A DNA stretch of 64,000 bases, taken from positions 909,024 through 973,023 of the forward strand of contig NZ_BMZF01000001.1 in the NCBI RefSeq assembly GCF_014652655.1, read 5' to 3'. The translations under genes were made by a program, and so were the position numbers. The stretch comes from Paramylibacter ulvae. GTDB taxonomy: Bacteria; Pseudomonadota; Alphaproteobacteria; Rhodobacterales; Rhodobacteraceae. Positions 9,647 to 18,794 of the stretch are shown piece by piece. The first letter of the stretch is position 1; each line of letters starts with the position of its first letter. Under the pieces are notes generated by a model, which was not told where the DNA came from, did not search any database, and saw nothing but the letters and a program-made list of their open reading frames with translations.

Positions 9647-10408
9647 ATGGCATTGAAATTGAATTTTGTCGCCAGCCGCGCGCAAGTGGCGCAAAAATCG
9701 TTGGCGATAATGATTGACAGATATGGAAATGCGCCCGCCGAAAATGCCGATGCGATTATTGCGTTGGGCGGAGATGGGTTCATGTTGGAAACGCTGCATA
9801 GCACACAACATCTGTCGACACCTGTTTTTGGATTGAATCGTGGGTCTGTTGGGTTTTTGATGAATGAATATGCCGAGGATAATCTGGAACAGCGGATCAA
9901 AGATGCCGAAATGGCGGTGATCCACCCACTGGCAATGACCGCATTTTGCGCCGATGGCAGCAAACAAAAAGCATTAGCAATCAACGAAGTATCCCTGTTA
10001 CGCGCAGGACCACAGGCGGCCAAATTGAAAATTTCCGTCGATGATAAGGTGCGATTGTCCGAATTGGTTTGTGATGGCGCATTATTGGCGACACCTGCGG
10101 GATCAACCGCATATAACTATTCGGCGCATGGTCCGATCTTGCCAATTGGTGCTGAAATTTTGGCATTAACGGCAATGTCTGCGTTTCGTCCACGCCGTTG
10201 GCGCGGTGCATTGTTACCGATGGGAGTAAAGGTGCGGTTTGATGTTTTGGAACCCGAAAAGCGCCCAGTCACCGCCGCCGCCGATAGCGCCGAAGCCCGC
10301 GATGTGCTCGCCGTTGAAATCATAAGTGCCCCAGACTTGGAACATCGCATTCTGTTCGATCCAGGTCATGGATTAGAAGAACGTCTGATCCGCGAACAAT
10401 TCGCCTAA
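9647..10408 (+). CDS. nadK: NAD kinase
   Basis: A 253-residue ATP-dependent enzyme making NADP from NAD. The family signature GGDGFML lies at about residues 45-51; the substrate-binding regions NEVSLLR and DGALLATPAGSTAYNYS follow. A TTG at 9641 is in frame, but the ATG at 9647 has AAGG about ten bases upstream and no need for a rare start. The protein is shorter at the N-terminus than many NAD kinases, as is usual in Rhodobacterales. Confidence 0.93.
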   Translation: MALKLNFVASRAQVAQKSLAIMIDRYGNAPAENADAIIALGGDGFMLETLHSTQHLSTPVFGLNRGSVGFLMNEYAEDNLEQRIKDAEMAVIHPLAMTAFCADGSKQKALAINEVSLLRAGPQAAKLKISVDDKVRLSELVCDGALLATPAGSTAYNYSAHGPILPIGAEILALTAMSAFRPRRWRGALLPMGVKVRFDVLEPEKRPVTAAADSAEARDVLAVEIISAPDLEHRILFDPGHGLEERLIREQFA

Positions 10409-10442
10409 CATCGCCTATTTTTAAGGGAATATCAAAGAAACC

Positions 10443-10471
10443 TTGCATTTTGTATGGCGCAAGCCTAGATA
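10443..10471 (+). promoter_or_regulatory. Possible cspA promoter
   Basis: TTGCAT and TAGATA are separated by 17 bp, giving a weak sigma-70-like match (three of six bases in each box). If used, it leaves a 5' leader of roughly 120 nt, as is common for cold-shock genes. Confidence 0.3.
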
Positions 10472-10595
10472 GCGATTGTGAAGTACTCTTTCACAAAAAT
10501 TCTCCGAAAGCCTACGCAGACGGTTTGTTTCTTGAGATCGCACTGCACCACAGTCATCGCATAATGCGGATGGCGATATTTTTAGGAGAATACTG

Positions 10596-10802
10596 ATGGC
10601 TAACGGCACAGTAAAATGGTTTAACGCAACTAAAGGCTACGGCTTTATCGCACCTGATGATGGTGGAAACGACGTGTTCGTACACATCACAGCGGTACAA
10701 GCGGCTGGTTTGCAAGGTTTGAATGACGATCAGAAAGTTACTTACGAGCTGGAAGATGGTCGTAACGGCAAACAATCTGCGATCAATCTGGAAGCTTTAT
10801 AA
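10596..10802 (+). CDS. cspA: Cold-shock protein, CspA family
   Basis: A 68-residue single cold-shock domain that binds single-stranded nucleic acid. RNP1-like KGYGFIAPD (about 13-21) and RNP2-like DVFVHI (about 26-31) are intact. The start has TTTAGGAGA just upstream. A 187-bp upstream region gives room for a structured leader, and a strong terminator follows, so it is a single-gene unit. Confidence 0.96.
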   Translation: MANGTVKWFNATKGYGFIAPDDGGNDVFVHITAVQAAGLQGLNDDQKVTYELEDGRNGKQSAINLEAL

Positions 10803-10831
10803 TATAAGCTTCGATTTATCGATTTGATTTG

Positions 10832-10866
10832 AACGGTGGTTTGGTGATCCAAGCCACCGTTTTTTT
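10832..10866 (+). terminator. Rho-independent terminator of cspA
   Basis: The stem AACGGTGG-TTGG pairs with CCAA-CCACCGTT around a TGAT loop, followed by seven T. Confidence 0.9.
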
Positions 10867-10887
10867 ATGCCCGATCATACGATACCC

Positions 10888-10917
10888 AAAAAAACCCCCC
10901 GCAAAATGCGAGGGGTC
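10888..10917 (-). terminator. Rho-independent terminator of the small secreted protein gene
   Basis: On the minus strand ACCCCTCGCA pairs with TGCGGGGGGT (one G-T pair) around a TTT loop, followed by a run of T. It lies 38 bp after the stop of the 10955-11206 gene. Confidence 0.85.
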
Positions 10918-10954
10918 GGCCAGCGTAAGGGGGATGGCTGGCGGTTTTGTATTC

Positions 10955-11206
10955 TTATTGTTGTGTTGACAATGAAGATGCATTTGTCAGGTGCAATGCA
11001 CATGTTTCCGCATCATTTTCAGCCATTTTTTCCTTGGCCATTGTCAATTCAGACATGGCAGCCTCTTTCGTGGCTTCTGGTGATGCTTCGACTGCTGCCG
11101 CAACCGCTGCGATTGTTTCTTCGTCGCACGCCAATGTGTCTTGTGCGAAAGAAGCGCCAGCAAAGCTGGTGATAACTGCGGCTGTGATAAGTGTCGTTTT
11201 CATCAT
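10955..11206 (-). CDS. Small secreted (periplasmic) protein, unknown function
   Basis: An 83-residue protein with a clear signal peptide (MMKTT, a hydrophobic stretch, then ASFAQD with cleavage expected after AQ/FA near residue 21). The mature part is acidic and Ala-rich, predicted helical, with two Cys (about 27 and 69) that could form a disulfide. AGGAG lies six bases upstream of the first ATG. It is a single-gene unit with its own terminator. No domain recognised. Confidence 0.75.
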   Translation of the reverse strand: MMKTTLITAAVITSFAGASFAQDTLACDEETIAAVAAAVEASPEATKEAAMSELTMAKEKMAENDAETCALHLTNASSLSTQQ

Positions 11207-11489
11207 TTTATTCTCCTAATGGTTAAACGGCTTGTGTGCCGTAAACAATAGGTACGAACAGTTTTGAACATTCTCAATCGTTCAAAGCAAGGTATTGAAA
11301 ACTAAGCGCTAATTTGCCTTTTCTGTTGGTTCTTATCGGCGAAAAAATGCAAAAAAAATCACGCCGCTGTGATGCCGTGAAATTCTGCAATAAACCGCTG
11401 GTAGCGTTAGTGAGTTTTCGCAAATTTCCGCGCAAAAAACGCGCCAGCTAACGGAGGCGAGTCTTTGCGCAGAAATAGGGGGATTCGTT

Positions 11490-11861
11490 TTAATCTTGTT
11501 GTGGGGTACTTAACCGCCATTCATCGGGAATGATGGGGTAATATGCCTCTATCGCGGCAATTGCGATGGCGTGTTCGGTGCCATTTTCAGAATCAATTAC
11601 GTTTTGGCCACCCAATTCGGCGTGAACGGATGCCTGACCACGAGGCAGTGTGGCGGCAACAGCATCTGTATCGACCTTATCTGGGTCTTGCACACCGATG
11701 GTGACGCGTACTTCCATTTTATCGGTATCCAGATCTAGGCTACGAAATAAGATCAATGATGAATGACGCAGCGCATCTTGTACTGCGCGATTGGCGGCCT
11801 TGGTATAATCAAGACCATATAAATCCGCACCCATACCCATTTCCAAAATCAAACGTTTCAT
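11490..11861 (-). CDS. Lin0512 family protein, second of a tandem pair
   Basis: A 123-residue protein with the family pattern of an N-terminal strand (RLILEMGMGADLYGLDYTKAA), a helix with A-V-QDALRHSSL, and a GQ-S pair in the middle. It is clearly related to the upstream gene product, with matching MG-(A/T)-L-LDYTKAA and DAL(R/W)H(S/N)SL segments. The start overlaps the upstream stop by 4 bp (ATGA), implying translational coupling. The biochemical role of the family is not known to me. Confidence 0.8.
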   Translation of the reverse strand: MKRLILEMGMGADLYGLDYTKAANRAVQDALRHSSLILFRSLDLDTDKMEVRVTIGVQDPDKVDTDAVAATLPRGQASVHAELGGQNVIDSENGTEHAIAIAAIEAYYPIIPDEWRLSTPQQD

Positions 11862-12205
11862 TGCGCTGGCTCCATATCAAAAGACACAATCACCGCGGCA
11901 TTAGCGATCACCGTATGATCGCCATTGGGTTTTGCGATGTCTAATCCGCCGCGCACCACACGAAAACTGGGCTGACCATAAGGGAGGATTTTTTCAAGTT
12001 CGCCAATATCGACCTGATCTGGCTGTTGCACCGCGATTTCCACTTCTACCAGCATTGCCGATTTATCAAATCCAAATGCATCGGCCATGGTCAATGAATT
12101 ATGCCACAGCGCATCACGCAACGCACGACACGCGGCTTTCGTATAATCCATGCGGCGCAATGATGTGCCCATACCAAATTCAACAGCAACCCGTTTTTTC
12201 GCCAT
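11858..12205 (-). CDS. Lin0512 family protein, first of a tandem pair
   Basis: A 115-residue protein of the same family as its downstream neighbour: VEFGMGTSLRRMDYTKAACRALRDALWHNSL at the N-terminus is split by a conserved Met-Asp-Tyr, and YGQPS lies in the middle. Two coupled paralogues suggest that the products form a hetero-oligomer. The genes are divergent from the AI-2E family transporter gene. Confidence 0.8.
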   Translation of the reverse strand: MAKKRVAVEFGMGTSLRRMDYTKAACRALRDALWHNSLTMADAFGFDKSAMLVEVEIAVQQPDQVDIGELEKILPYGQPSFRVVRGGLDIAKPNGDHTVIANAAVIVSFDMEPAQ

Positions 12206-12308
12206 CTTGATATCCCCAAATTACCTGTCCATATCAGTAGTAATAATAACTGATGCTTGCAATCTGAACTTCGCTTTGTGAATAAGGGGGAAGCGAAGGG
12301 AATGAAAA

Positions 12309-13424
12309 ATGGCGTTAAGCGTTTCACAACAGGCAAAATATTGGGGCATCGGCATGGCCGTCACGGTGTTTTTGCTCTGGCTTTTGGGCGGGATATTATT
12401 GCCGTTTATCACAGGTATGGCGATTGCCTATTTTCTTGATCCAACCGCCGATCGATTAGAGGCCATGGGATTTTCACGCATATGGGCAACGGTAACGATT
12501 ACGGTGGTTGCGCTGTTTGTATGTACATTGCTTGTTATTATTTTGATCCCGCAATTGGTTCAACAGACAGCCGCACTTGCCACCGCTGCACCAGAATATA
12601 TCCAACAGTTGCAAACGTTTTTAGCTGGAAAATTCCCATCCCTGATGGATGAAAATTCCGCTGTTCGTCAAGGTATCGAAAGCTTTGTAGAAGGGTTCAA
12701 GGGGCGCGCAGGGGAATTTGCCAGTGCAATACTGGCATCGGCATTTAGCATCGTTGATGCGTTGATATTCATCGTGGTGGCACCCGTCGTGGCGTTTTAT
12801 ATGTTGCTTGATTGGGATCGCATGGTGGCAACGGTCGACAGTTGGCTACCCCGTGATCATTTGGAAACAATACGTGGTTTGGCGCGTGATGTTGATGGCG
12901 TGTTGGCAGGGTTTGTGCGTGGGCAATTAACCGTTTGTGCCATTCTTGGCACATTTTACGCAATCGCGCTCATGGCGGTTGGTTTGCAATTTGGCCTGAT
13001 CGTTGGGTTGGTTGCAGGATTGTTGACGTTCATCCCATACGTTGGATCGGTGATTGGTGGCGTGTTGGCCATTGGTCTGGCCTTGTTTCAATTCTGGGGG
13101 ACACCTGAATGGATCATCGTCGTGGCCGTCATCTTTGTGGTGGGGCAAATGGTTGAAGGCAATGTTTTAACACCCAAGCTGGTGGGGGGGTCCGTTGGGC
13201 TTCATCCTGTTTGGTTGATGTTTGCACTCTCTGCATTTGGAACATTGATGGGGTTCACTGGCATGTTGGTGGCAGTGCCGGTTGCAGCCTGTTTGGGTGT
13301 GTTTTTCCGTTTTGGGATTAGCCAATATTTGGATGGGCGTTTGTACACTGGTCTAATTGGAAAACGGGTGGATAGCCAAGATGATGACGTTATCCTGACC
13401 AAAGAATCCGACACAAATGGCTGA
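12309..13424 (+). CDS. AI-2E family (PerM-like) transporter
   Basis: A 371-residue integral membrane protein. Two hydrophobic helices open the protein, followed by a soluble stretch with amphipathic helices (about 75-145) and a further block of helices (about 145-345) containing FIPYVGSVIGG and the conserved EGNVLTPKLVG, both typical of the AI-2E/PerM family. Members export diverse small molecules or ions; the substrate is unknown. The end overlaps the hdaA-like gene by 8 bp. Confidence 0.9.
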   Translation: MALSVSQQAKYWGIGMAVTVFLLWLLGGILLPFITGMAIAYFLDPTADRLEAMGFSRIWATVTITVVALFVCTLLVIILIPQLVQQTAALATAAPEYIQQLQTFLAGKFPSLMDENSAVRQGIESFVEGFKGRAGEFASAILASAFSIVDALIFIVVAPVVAFYMLLDWDRMVATVDSWLPRDHLETIRGLARDVDGVLAGFVRGQLTVCAILGTFYAIALMAVGLQFGLIVGLVAGLLTFIPYVGSVIGGVLAIGLALFQFWGTPEWIIVVAVIFVVGQMVEGNVLTPKLVGGSVGLHPVWLMFALSAFGTLMGFTGMLVAVPVAACLGVFFRFGISQYLDGRLYTGLIGKRVDSQDDDVILTKESDTNG

Positions 13425-14088
13425 ACAACTAATTTTAGATTTACCTGTGCGCCAAGCATTGGGACGCGAAGATTTTTTTGTGTCACCCAGCAATCAAAGT
13501 GCGGTTGACGCATTGGACGCGTGGCACGGTTGGACAGGCAACAAGCTAATCTTATTGGGACCCAAAGGTGCGGGAAAAACCCATCTCGCACAGATTTGGG
13601 CGCAAAATGCAGATGGGATTATCGTGGCCGCCGATGATTTGGCCAACGAAGATATACCATCACTCGCCACGCAAAATGTCTGTGTCGAGGATATCGCCGA
13701 TCTGGCACAGAGCGATGGCGAACAGGCGCTGTTCCACTTACACAACGCAATGTTGGATACGGGTAAGAAACTTTTGCTTACGGGGCGCGACACGCCACGT
13801 GATTGGCAACTGTTATTGCCCGATCTGAACAGCCGTCTTGCCGCGATTGGACGTGCTCAGTTAGAAGCGCCAGATGACATGTTATTGATGGCAGTGATGA
13901 TAAAACAATTCGAAGATCGCCAGATTGCAATCGACCCAGCGGTGGTGAATTTTTTGATACCACGCGTGGAGCGATCATTTGCTTTTGTGGCGAAGTTGGT
14001 TGCAAAACTTGATGAAACCGCGCTTGCAGCACGAAAACCGATTTCGCGAAAACTTGCGCGTATCGTACTAGACTCTTTGACCGACTAA
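13417..14088 (+). CDS. hdaA: DnaA-related ATPase, HdaA-type replication regulator
   Basis: A 223-residue protein related to the AAA+ core of DnaA. The Walker A motif GPKGAGKTH is at about 49-57, a Walker-B-like VEDIADL at about 89-95, and the C-terminal half resembles the DnaA lid region, but the DnaA DNA-binding domain is missing. In alphaproteobacteria such proteins work with the sliding clamp to inactivate DnaA-ATP. The N-terminus EQLILDLPVR resembles a clamp-binding QL-L motif. Overlaps the transporter gene and precedes ppk. Confidence 0.85.
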   Translation: MAEQLILDLPVRQALGREDFFVSPSNQSAVDALDAWHGWTGNKLILLGPKGAGKTHLAQIWAQNADGIIVAADDLANEDIPSLATQNVCVEDIADLAQSDGEQALFHLHNAMLDTGKKLLLTGRDTPRDWQLLLPDLNSRLAAIGRAQLEAPDDMLLMAVMIKQFEDRQIAIDPAVVNFLIPRVERSFAFVAKLVAKLDETALAARKPISRKLARIVLDSLTD

Positions 14089-14106
14089 ATGGCATAATTG
14101 CCGTTG

Positions 14107-16320
14107 ATGAATATTCCTTTGACAACACCTCATGTGGATGCGGATTTTTTGAACTCGCAACCATCCCCACCCGTTGACCACACTGATGTTTCAATGGACA
14201 GCGATGCGCGTTTTGTAAATCGGGAAATGTCTTGGCTTGCGTTTAATTGGCGCGTGTTGGGCGAAGCGGCGAATGACGAAATCCCGCTGTTGGAACGGGT
14301 GCGAATGTTATCCATTTCCAACACCAATCTTGATGAATTTTACACGGTGCGTGTCGCGGGTTTACGCGAATTGTATCGCGGTGGGATTGATGCACCATCT
14401 TATGATGGGCTGACCCCTAAACAACAGCTTGATCTGATCGATGCGGATGCGTCGCGGTTGATGGAACGCCAACAAGAAATCTGGGCAGATTTGATTGATG
14501 AACTTGCCGCGTCCAATATTGTGACTTTGGAACGCGATGATCTGTCTCAGGACGATCTGAATTATCTGCGAAACATCTTTAAAAATAAAATTTTTCCAGT
14601 GCTAAGCCCAATGGCTGTGGATCCAGCGCATCCTTTCCCATTTATCCCAAGTGAAGGTCTGGCATTGGCGCTGAAATTGTCGCGCAAAAAAGATGCGCGC
14701 CCATTGACCGCATTGCTGCCCATTCCAAACCAAGTTGATCGTTTTGTCGAACTGCCGTCTTTCCAAGATGGCGAACACCGTATGGTGTTGTTGGAAACTG
14801 TTATCTTGGCATTTTTGGGCGATTTATTCCCAGGTTACGTTTTGCAGGGCGAATGTATATTTCGCGTGTTGCGTGACAGCGATTTGGAAATCGAAGACGA
14901 AGCCGAAGATTTGGTTCGCGAATTTGAAACCGCATTGAAACGGCGTCGCCGTGGGCATGCGGTGCGCCTAAAACTATCGGCGGACGCCCCTGCTGAATTG
15001 CGCCGCTTGATCTTGCGCGAATTGGATGTGGATGAAAACGAAGTTTTTGAATTGTCGGGGTTGTTGGGCATGTCCGATGTGTCGGAATTGATTGTATCCG
15101 ACCGTCCCGATTTGCAATGGCCCCAATTTAAACCGCGCACACCTGAACGTGTGCAGGATTATATGGGTAATATTTTTGCAGCGATTCAGCAAAAGGATAT
15201 GTTGTTACATCACCCTTATGAATCGTTTGATATCGTCGTGCAGTTTCTACAACAGGCCGCGCGTGATCCAAATGTGGTGGCGATCAAACAGACCCTTTAT
15301 CGCACATCCAACCAATCCCCAATCGTCGAAGCATTGTGCGAAGCCGCGGAAAACGGCAAATCGGTTACTGCGCTTGTGGAGCTGAAGGCACGATTTGACG
15401 AGGCTGCAAATATACGCCAATCGCGCCGTTTGGAACGTGCTGGGGCGCATGTCGTGTATGGTTTCATAGATCTTAAAACACATGCCAAAATTTCGACAGT
15501 GGTACGCCGCGAGGGTGACTCACTGGCCACATATACCCATTTTGGCACTGGGAACTATCACCCAATCACCGCGAATATTTATACCGATCTTTCGTTCTTT
15601 ACATGTTCAAAAACGCTGGGGCGTGACGCGGCAAAGGTTTTTAATTACCTGTCTGGTTATGCTCGCCCAGAACGGTTGAAAAAACTATCAATTTCGCCCG
15701 ATGATTTGAAATCTGATTTGTTGGAAAAAATTGAACAAGAATCTGCCTTGGCACGCGAGGGTAAGAAGGGCGCGATTTGGGCGAAAATGAATGCGCTGGT
15801 TGATCCCGAAATCATTGATGCGCTGTATCGTGCCAGCAACGATGGCGTGCGGATTGATTTGGTTGTGCGCGGCATTTGTTGTCTGCGGGCCAATGTCAAA
15901 GGCCTGTCCGAAAATATTCGGGTGAAATCGATTGTCGGGCGTTTCTTGGAACATTCACGCATCGTTTGTTTTGGTAATGGCAACGGATTGCCACATAAGA
16001 AAGCATCGGTATATATGTCATCCGCCGATTGGATGGGGCGTAATTTGCACCGACGCGTTGAAACGCTGGTTTCGATAACAAATAAAACCGTTCACGCCCA
16101 AATCATGAGCCAGATCATGGCGGCAAATATGGCCGATGTGCAAAATTCATGGGTGATGCAATCGGATGGATCATATTTGCGCCATAATGCTCCGATTAAA
16201 GAGGGCAAGTTCAATTGCCACAGGTTTTTTATGGAAAATCCTTCGCTTTCTGGTCGCGGCAAGGTCGGAGTGGTTGACGTACCCAAATTAACCCATTCTT
16301 ATGATGATCAAGATGAATAA
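14107..16320 (+). CDS. ppk: Polyphosphate kinase 1
   Basis: A protein of about 737 residues that makes polyphosphate from ATP. The N-terminal domain starts with FVNREMSWLAFNWRVL; the catalytic phospholipase-D-like domains contain IKQTLYRTS, the autophosphorylated His region KTHAKISTV, and GTGNYHPITANIYTDL. Length is normal. The start is uncertain: no good ribosome site is visible before ATG 14107, and TTG codons just upstream or the ATG of MDSDARF are alternatives. Followed by ppx with overlapping ends. Confidence 0.94.
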   Translation: MNIPLTTPHVDADFLNSQPSPPVDHTDVSMDSDARFVNREMSWLAFNWRVLGEAANDEIPLLERVRMLSISNTNLDEFYTVRVAGLRELYRGGIDAPSYDGLTPKQQLDLIDADASRLMERQQEIWADLIDELAASNIVTLERDDLSQDDLNYLRNIFKNKIFPVLSPMAVDPAHPFPFIPSEGLALALKLSRKKDARPLTALLPIPNQVDRFVELPSFQDGEHRMVLLETVILAFLGDLFPGYVLQGECIFRVLRDSDLEIEDEAEDLVREFETALKRRRRGHAVRLKLSADAPAELRRLILRELDVDENEVFELSGLLGMSDVSELIVSDRPDLQWPQFKPRTPERVQDYMGNIFAAIQQKDMLLHHPYESFDIVVQFLQQAARDPNVVAIKQTLYRTSNQSPIVEALCEAAENGKSVTALVELKARFDEAANIRQSRRLERAGAHVVYGFIDLKTHAKISTVVRREGDSLATYTHFGTGNYHPITANIYTDLSFFTCSKTLGRDAAKVFNYLSGYARPERLKKLSISPDDLKSDLLEKIEQESALAREGKKGAIWAKMNALVDPEIIDALYRASNDGVRIDLVVRGICCLRANVKGLSENIRVKSIVGRFLEHSRIVCFGNGNGLPHKKASVYMSSADWMGRNLHRRVETLVSITNKTVHAQIMSQIMAANMADVQNSWVMQSDGSYLRHNAPIKEGKFNCHRFFMENPSLSGRGKVGVVDVPKLTHSYDDQDE

Positions 16321-17797
16321 AACGAATATTGAAATTTCAGAGCTTGGGCGCGTTGGGGTTATCGACGTTGGATCAAACTCTGTTCGCATGGTCGTGTTTG
16401 ATGGCGCGGCGCGATCCCCCGCTTATTTTTACAATGAAAAAGTTTTATGCGGGTTGGGCAAAGGTTTGTTGCGATCGCACAAATTAAACCCAGAGGGCAA
16501 AGAGCGTGCGTTAAGCGCATTGCGCCGTTTCAAGGTTTTGGCCGATCAGATGGAACTAAATAGCCTTGGCGCCGTTGGTACCGCTGCCGTGCGAGAGGCA
16601 GAGGATGGCCCTGCGTTTTGTCGGCAAGTCCAAGACGATATCGGCATTGATTTAGTCAGCATTTCTGGCGAAGAAGAGGCACGCTTATCCGCCAACGGTG
16701 TGTTGCTTGGTTGGCCAGATGCCAATGGATTAGTTTGTGATTTAGGTGGTTCATCTCTTGAATTTGCCGAAATAAAAAATGGTAAAATCGGGAACATCGT
16801 AACAACCGCATTGGGTCCGCTTAGCATTGTTGATGTATCTGACGATATCAAAGCACAAGATGCGGTGATCAAAAACGAGCTGGCCGAAATTGCACCACTG
16901 TTTCAGCGACGTCAGGAAAATATCTACCTTGTTGGTGGATCACTGCGTGCAATTGCGAAATTCCATATGGAACGCAACAATTATCCTTTGCGCGTTTTGC
17001 ACAACTATCACCTGCCTGTTGATGAAGTGTTGGATACGATCGCGATCATCGGTGATTGCGACCAAGACGAATTGACGCGTATGGTCAATGCATCCCCTGC
17101 ACGAATTGAATTATTGCCTACAGCCATTCGTGTTTTGAAACAAATTTTAACGCAGTTCAAAACCGAAGAAGTGACATTTTCCAGCTATGGCCTGCGCGAA
17201 GGCTTGTTGTTTGAACGTATGCCAAAGGGGTTGCAAACTCGTGACCCGTTGCTCGAGGCATGCCGCTCCGTCGAAGAAGCACAAGCGCGCTTCCCGGGGT
17301 TTGGCGATCAACTGTGCGATTGGTTGCTGCCGTTGTTTCCAGAGGCGGACAATGATCGCAAACGGTTAATCCGTGCTGCATGTATTTTGCATGATGTTTA
17401 TTGGGCGTCACACCCCGACTATCGTTCGGAAATTTGTTTTTACGGTGCAACCCACGCCAATTTTGGTGGCATTGGCCATCAAGGCCGCGTGTTTATCGCA
17501 TGGGCATTGTTGAATCGATATAAAACCAAGGCAATGTCGCTGGGATATCACCGTTTGCGAGATTTATTATCGGCAGAGGAACGCCAATTGGCGGAATCGG
17601 TTGGCCGCGCCATGCGGTTGGGGGCAATGATGACGGGTGCTGAAATCAGTGACCTTGGTAAAATTCGTAAAACTAAGGTTGCGGTTGAATTGTCATTGGA
17701 CAGCAATGGCGCGGATGTGTTTGGTGAAGTGGTCAAAAAACGCTTTGACGCGTTGGCGGATTCCTTGGGGCGCAAGGGTGTTGTTACCTACGCTTGA
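16301..17797 (+). CDS. ppx: Exopolyphosphatase Ppx/GppA family
   Basis: A protein of up to 498 residues with the ASKHA fold. The N-terminal phosphate loop GVIDVGSNSVRMVV and the second phosphate motif DLGGSSLEFAEI are visible, followed by a C-terminal HD-like helical region (LHDVYW, about 365). It degrades polyphosphate processively and so opposes ppk, whose 3' end it overlaps. In-frame ATGs at 16301, 16304 and 16313 cannot be separated. It converges with soxR, overlapping by 10 bp. Confidence 0.93.
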   Translation: MMIKMNKTNIEISELGRVGVIDVGSNSVRMVVFDGAARSPAYFYNEKVLCGLGKGLLRSHKLNPEGKERALSALRRFKVLADQMELNSLGAVGTAAVREAEDGPAFCRQVQDDIGIDLVSISGEEEARLSANGVLLGWPDANGLVCDLGGSSLEFAEIKNGKIGNIVTTALGPLSIVDVSDDIKAQDAVIKNELAEIAPLFQRRQENIYLVGGSLRAIAKFHMERNNYPLRVLHNYHLPVDEVLDTIAIIGDCDQDELTRMVNASPARIELLPTAIRVLKQILTQFKTEEVTFSSYGLREGLLFERMPKGLQTRDPLLEACRSVEEAQARFPGFGDQLCDWLLPLFPEADNDRKRLIRAACILHDVYWASHPDYRSEICFYGATHANFGGIGHQGRVFIAWALLNRYKTKAMSLGYHRLRDLLSAEERQLAESVGRAMRLGAMMTGAEISDLGKIRKTKVAVELSLDSNGADVFGEVVKKRFDALADSLGRKGVVTYA

Positions 17798-18246
17798 TTT
17801 GGTTGATCCCCTAACAAATATCGTGGACCCGTTCCCAAACGTGCGGCGCGATCATCCGCATTATACAGCGCACAGCGATCCAGCGATAAACACCCACAAC
17901 CGATACAGCCCGTCAGCTTTTCACGCAGCGTTTGCAGGGCATTGATCCGTTGATCCAGCACCGTTTCAAATTGCCCCGCCAGTTTTTCCCAATCCTTTAA
18001 CGTTGGCGCTCGATTGTCGGGCAAACGCGCCAATGCCTGTGCGATTTCACGCAAACTAAACCCAAGGTTCTGTGCAATCATCACAAATGATAATTTTCGA
18101 ATGTCGGAATGTTGGAAAACACGTTGCCCCGTGGCGTTGCGCTCCGATTGCACCAATCCCTGTTCTTCGTAAAACCGAATGGCCGAAATCGAAAGCCCTG
18201 TGCGCTCTGCAATGCGCCCAATTCGCAAACCTTTTTTCAAAGACAT
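17788..18246 (-). CDS. soxR: Redox-sensing transcriptional activator SoxR
   Basis: A 152-residue MerR-family regulator. The N-terminal winged helix reads IGRIAERTGLSISAIRFYEEQGL, followed by a dimerisation helix and the [2Fe-2S] cluster motif CIGCGCLSLDRC (spacing C-X2-C-X-C-X5-C) that defines SoxR. Redox-cycling compounds oxidise the cluster and switch on target promoters. A sox box lies in the divergent region, so the glyoxalase-fold gene, and perhaps soxR itself, are likely targets. Confidence 0.95.
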   Translation of the reverse strand: MSLKKGLRIGRIAERTGLSISAIRFYEEQGLVQSERNATGQRVFQHSDIRKLSFVMIAQNLGFSLREIAQALARLPDNRAPTLKDWEKLAGQFETVLDQRINALQTLREKLTGCIGCGCLSLDRCALYNADDRAARLGTGPRYLLGDQPNQA

Positions 18247-18269
18247 TGTTTTACCTTGATTATTTTCTC

Positions 18270-18300
18270 TTGAGCTCAGGTTAACTTGAGGTCGTATAAC
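18270..18300 (+). promoter_or_regulatory. SoxR-type promoter with sox box
   Basis: The 18-mer GCTCAGGTTAACTTGAGG (18274-18291) matches the classical enterobacterial sox box at 16 of 18 positions. It sits between a -35 like TTGAGC (18270-18275) and a -10 TATAAC (18295-18300). The 19-bp spacer is the over-long spacing typical of MerR/SoxR-activated promoters. It points at the VOC gene, with AAAGGA before that gene's ATG. Confidence 0.88.
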
Positions 18301-18335
18301 ATGTCCATATCAATTGAACATGAAAGGACAAATCA

Positions 18336-18719
18336 ATGGAAAATTATCTAGAACATGCAAATGTCACTGTTAGTGATCGCAAAAAAACCGCACAATTATT
18401 GTGCGATCTTTTCGATTGGAAAATCCGCTGGGAAGGGGATTCATTGGGCGGTGGAAAAACCATTCATGTTGGTGGCGAAAATTCATATGTGGCAGTTTAT
18501 GAATTGGGCACACCAGAGCGTATCGCAACGCCGCGCAACAAATATCTGCTGGGTTTGAACCATATCGCAGTGGTGGTCTCCGATTTGGACGCGGTTGAAA
18601 AGCGTGTGGAAAACGCAGGCTACACCGCGCATAGCCATGGCGATTACGAACCTGGGCGACGGTTCTATTTTGAAGACACAGATGGGTTAGAGATAGAGGT
18701 GGTGAGCTATACACAATAA
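18336..18719 (+). CDS. VOC superfamily (glyoxalase/dioxygenase fold) protein, probable SoxR target
   Basis: A 127-residue protein with two beta-alpha-beta-beta-beta modules: LEHANVTVSDRKKTAQLLCDLF at the start and NHIAVVVSDLDAVEKRVENAGY in the second half, ending in RRFYFEDTDGLEIEVVSY, which carries the usual metal-site Glu. Such proteins isomerise, cleave or sequester small toxic molecules. AAAGGA precedes the start. Control by the adjacent sox box suggests a role against redox-active compounds; the substrate is unknown. Confidence 0.86.
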   Translation: MENYLEHANVTVSDRKKTAQLLCDLFDWKIRWEGDSLGGGKTIHVGGENSYVAVYELGTPERIATPRNKYLLGLNHIAVVVSDLDAVEKRVENAGYTAHSHGDYEPGRRFYFEDTDGLEIEVVSYTQ

Positions 18720-18794
18720 CACAAGCGATATTGCACGTACGCGGGCAATCGCCTAGACACAAATGAAACACTTTGTGCAAAGCGAGCCTGACAT

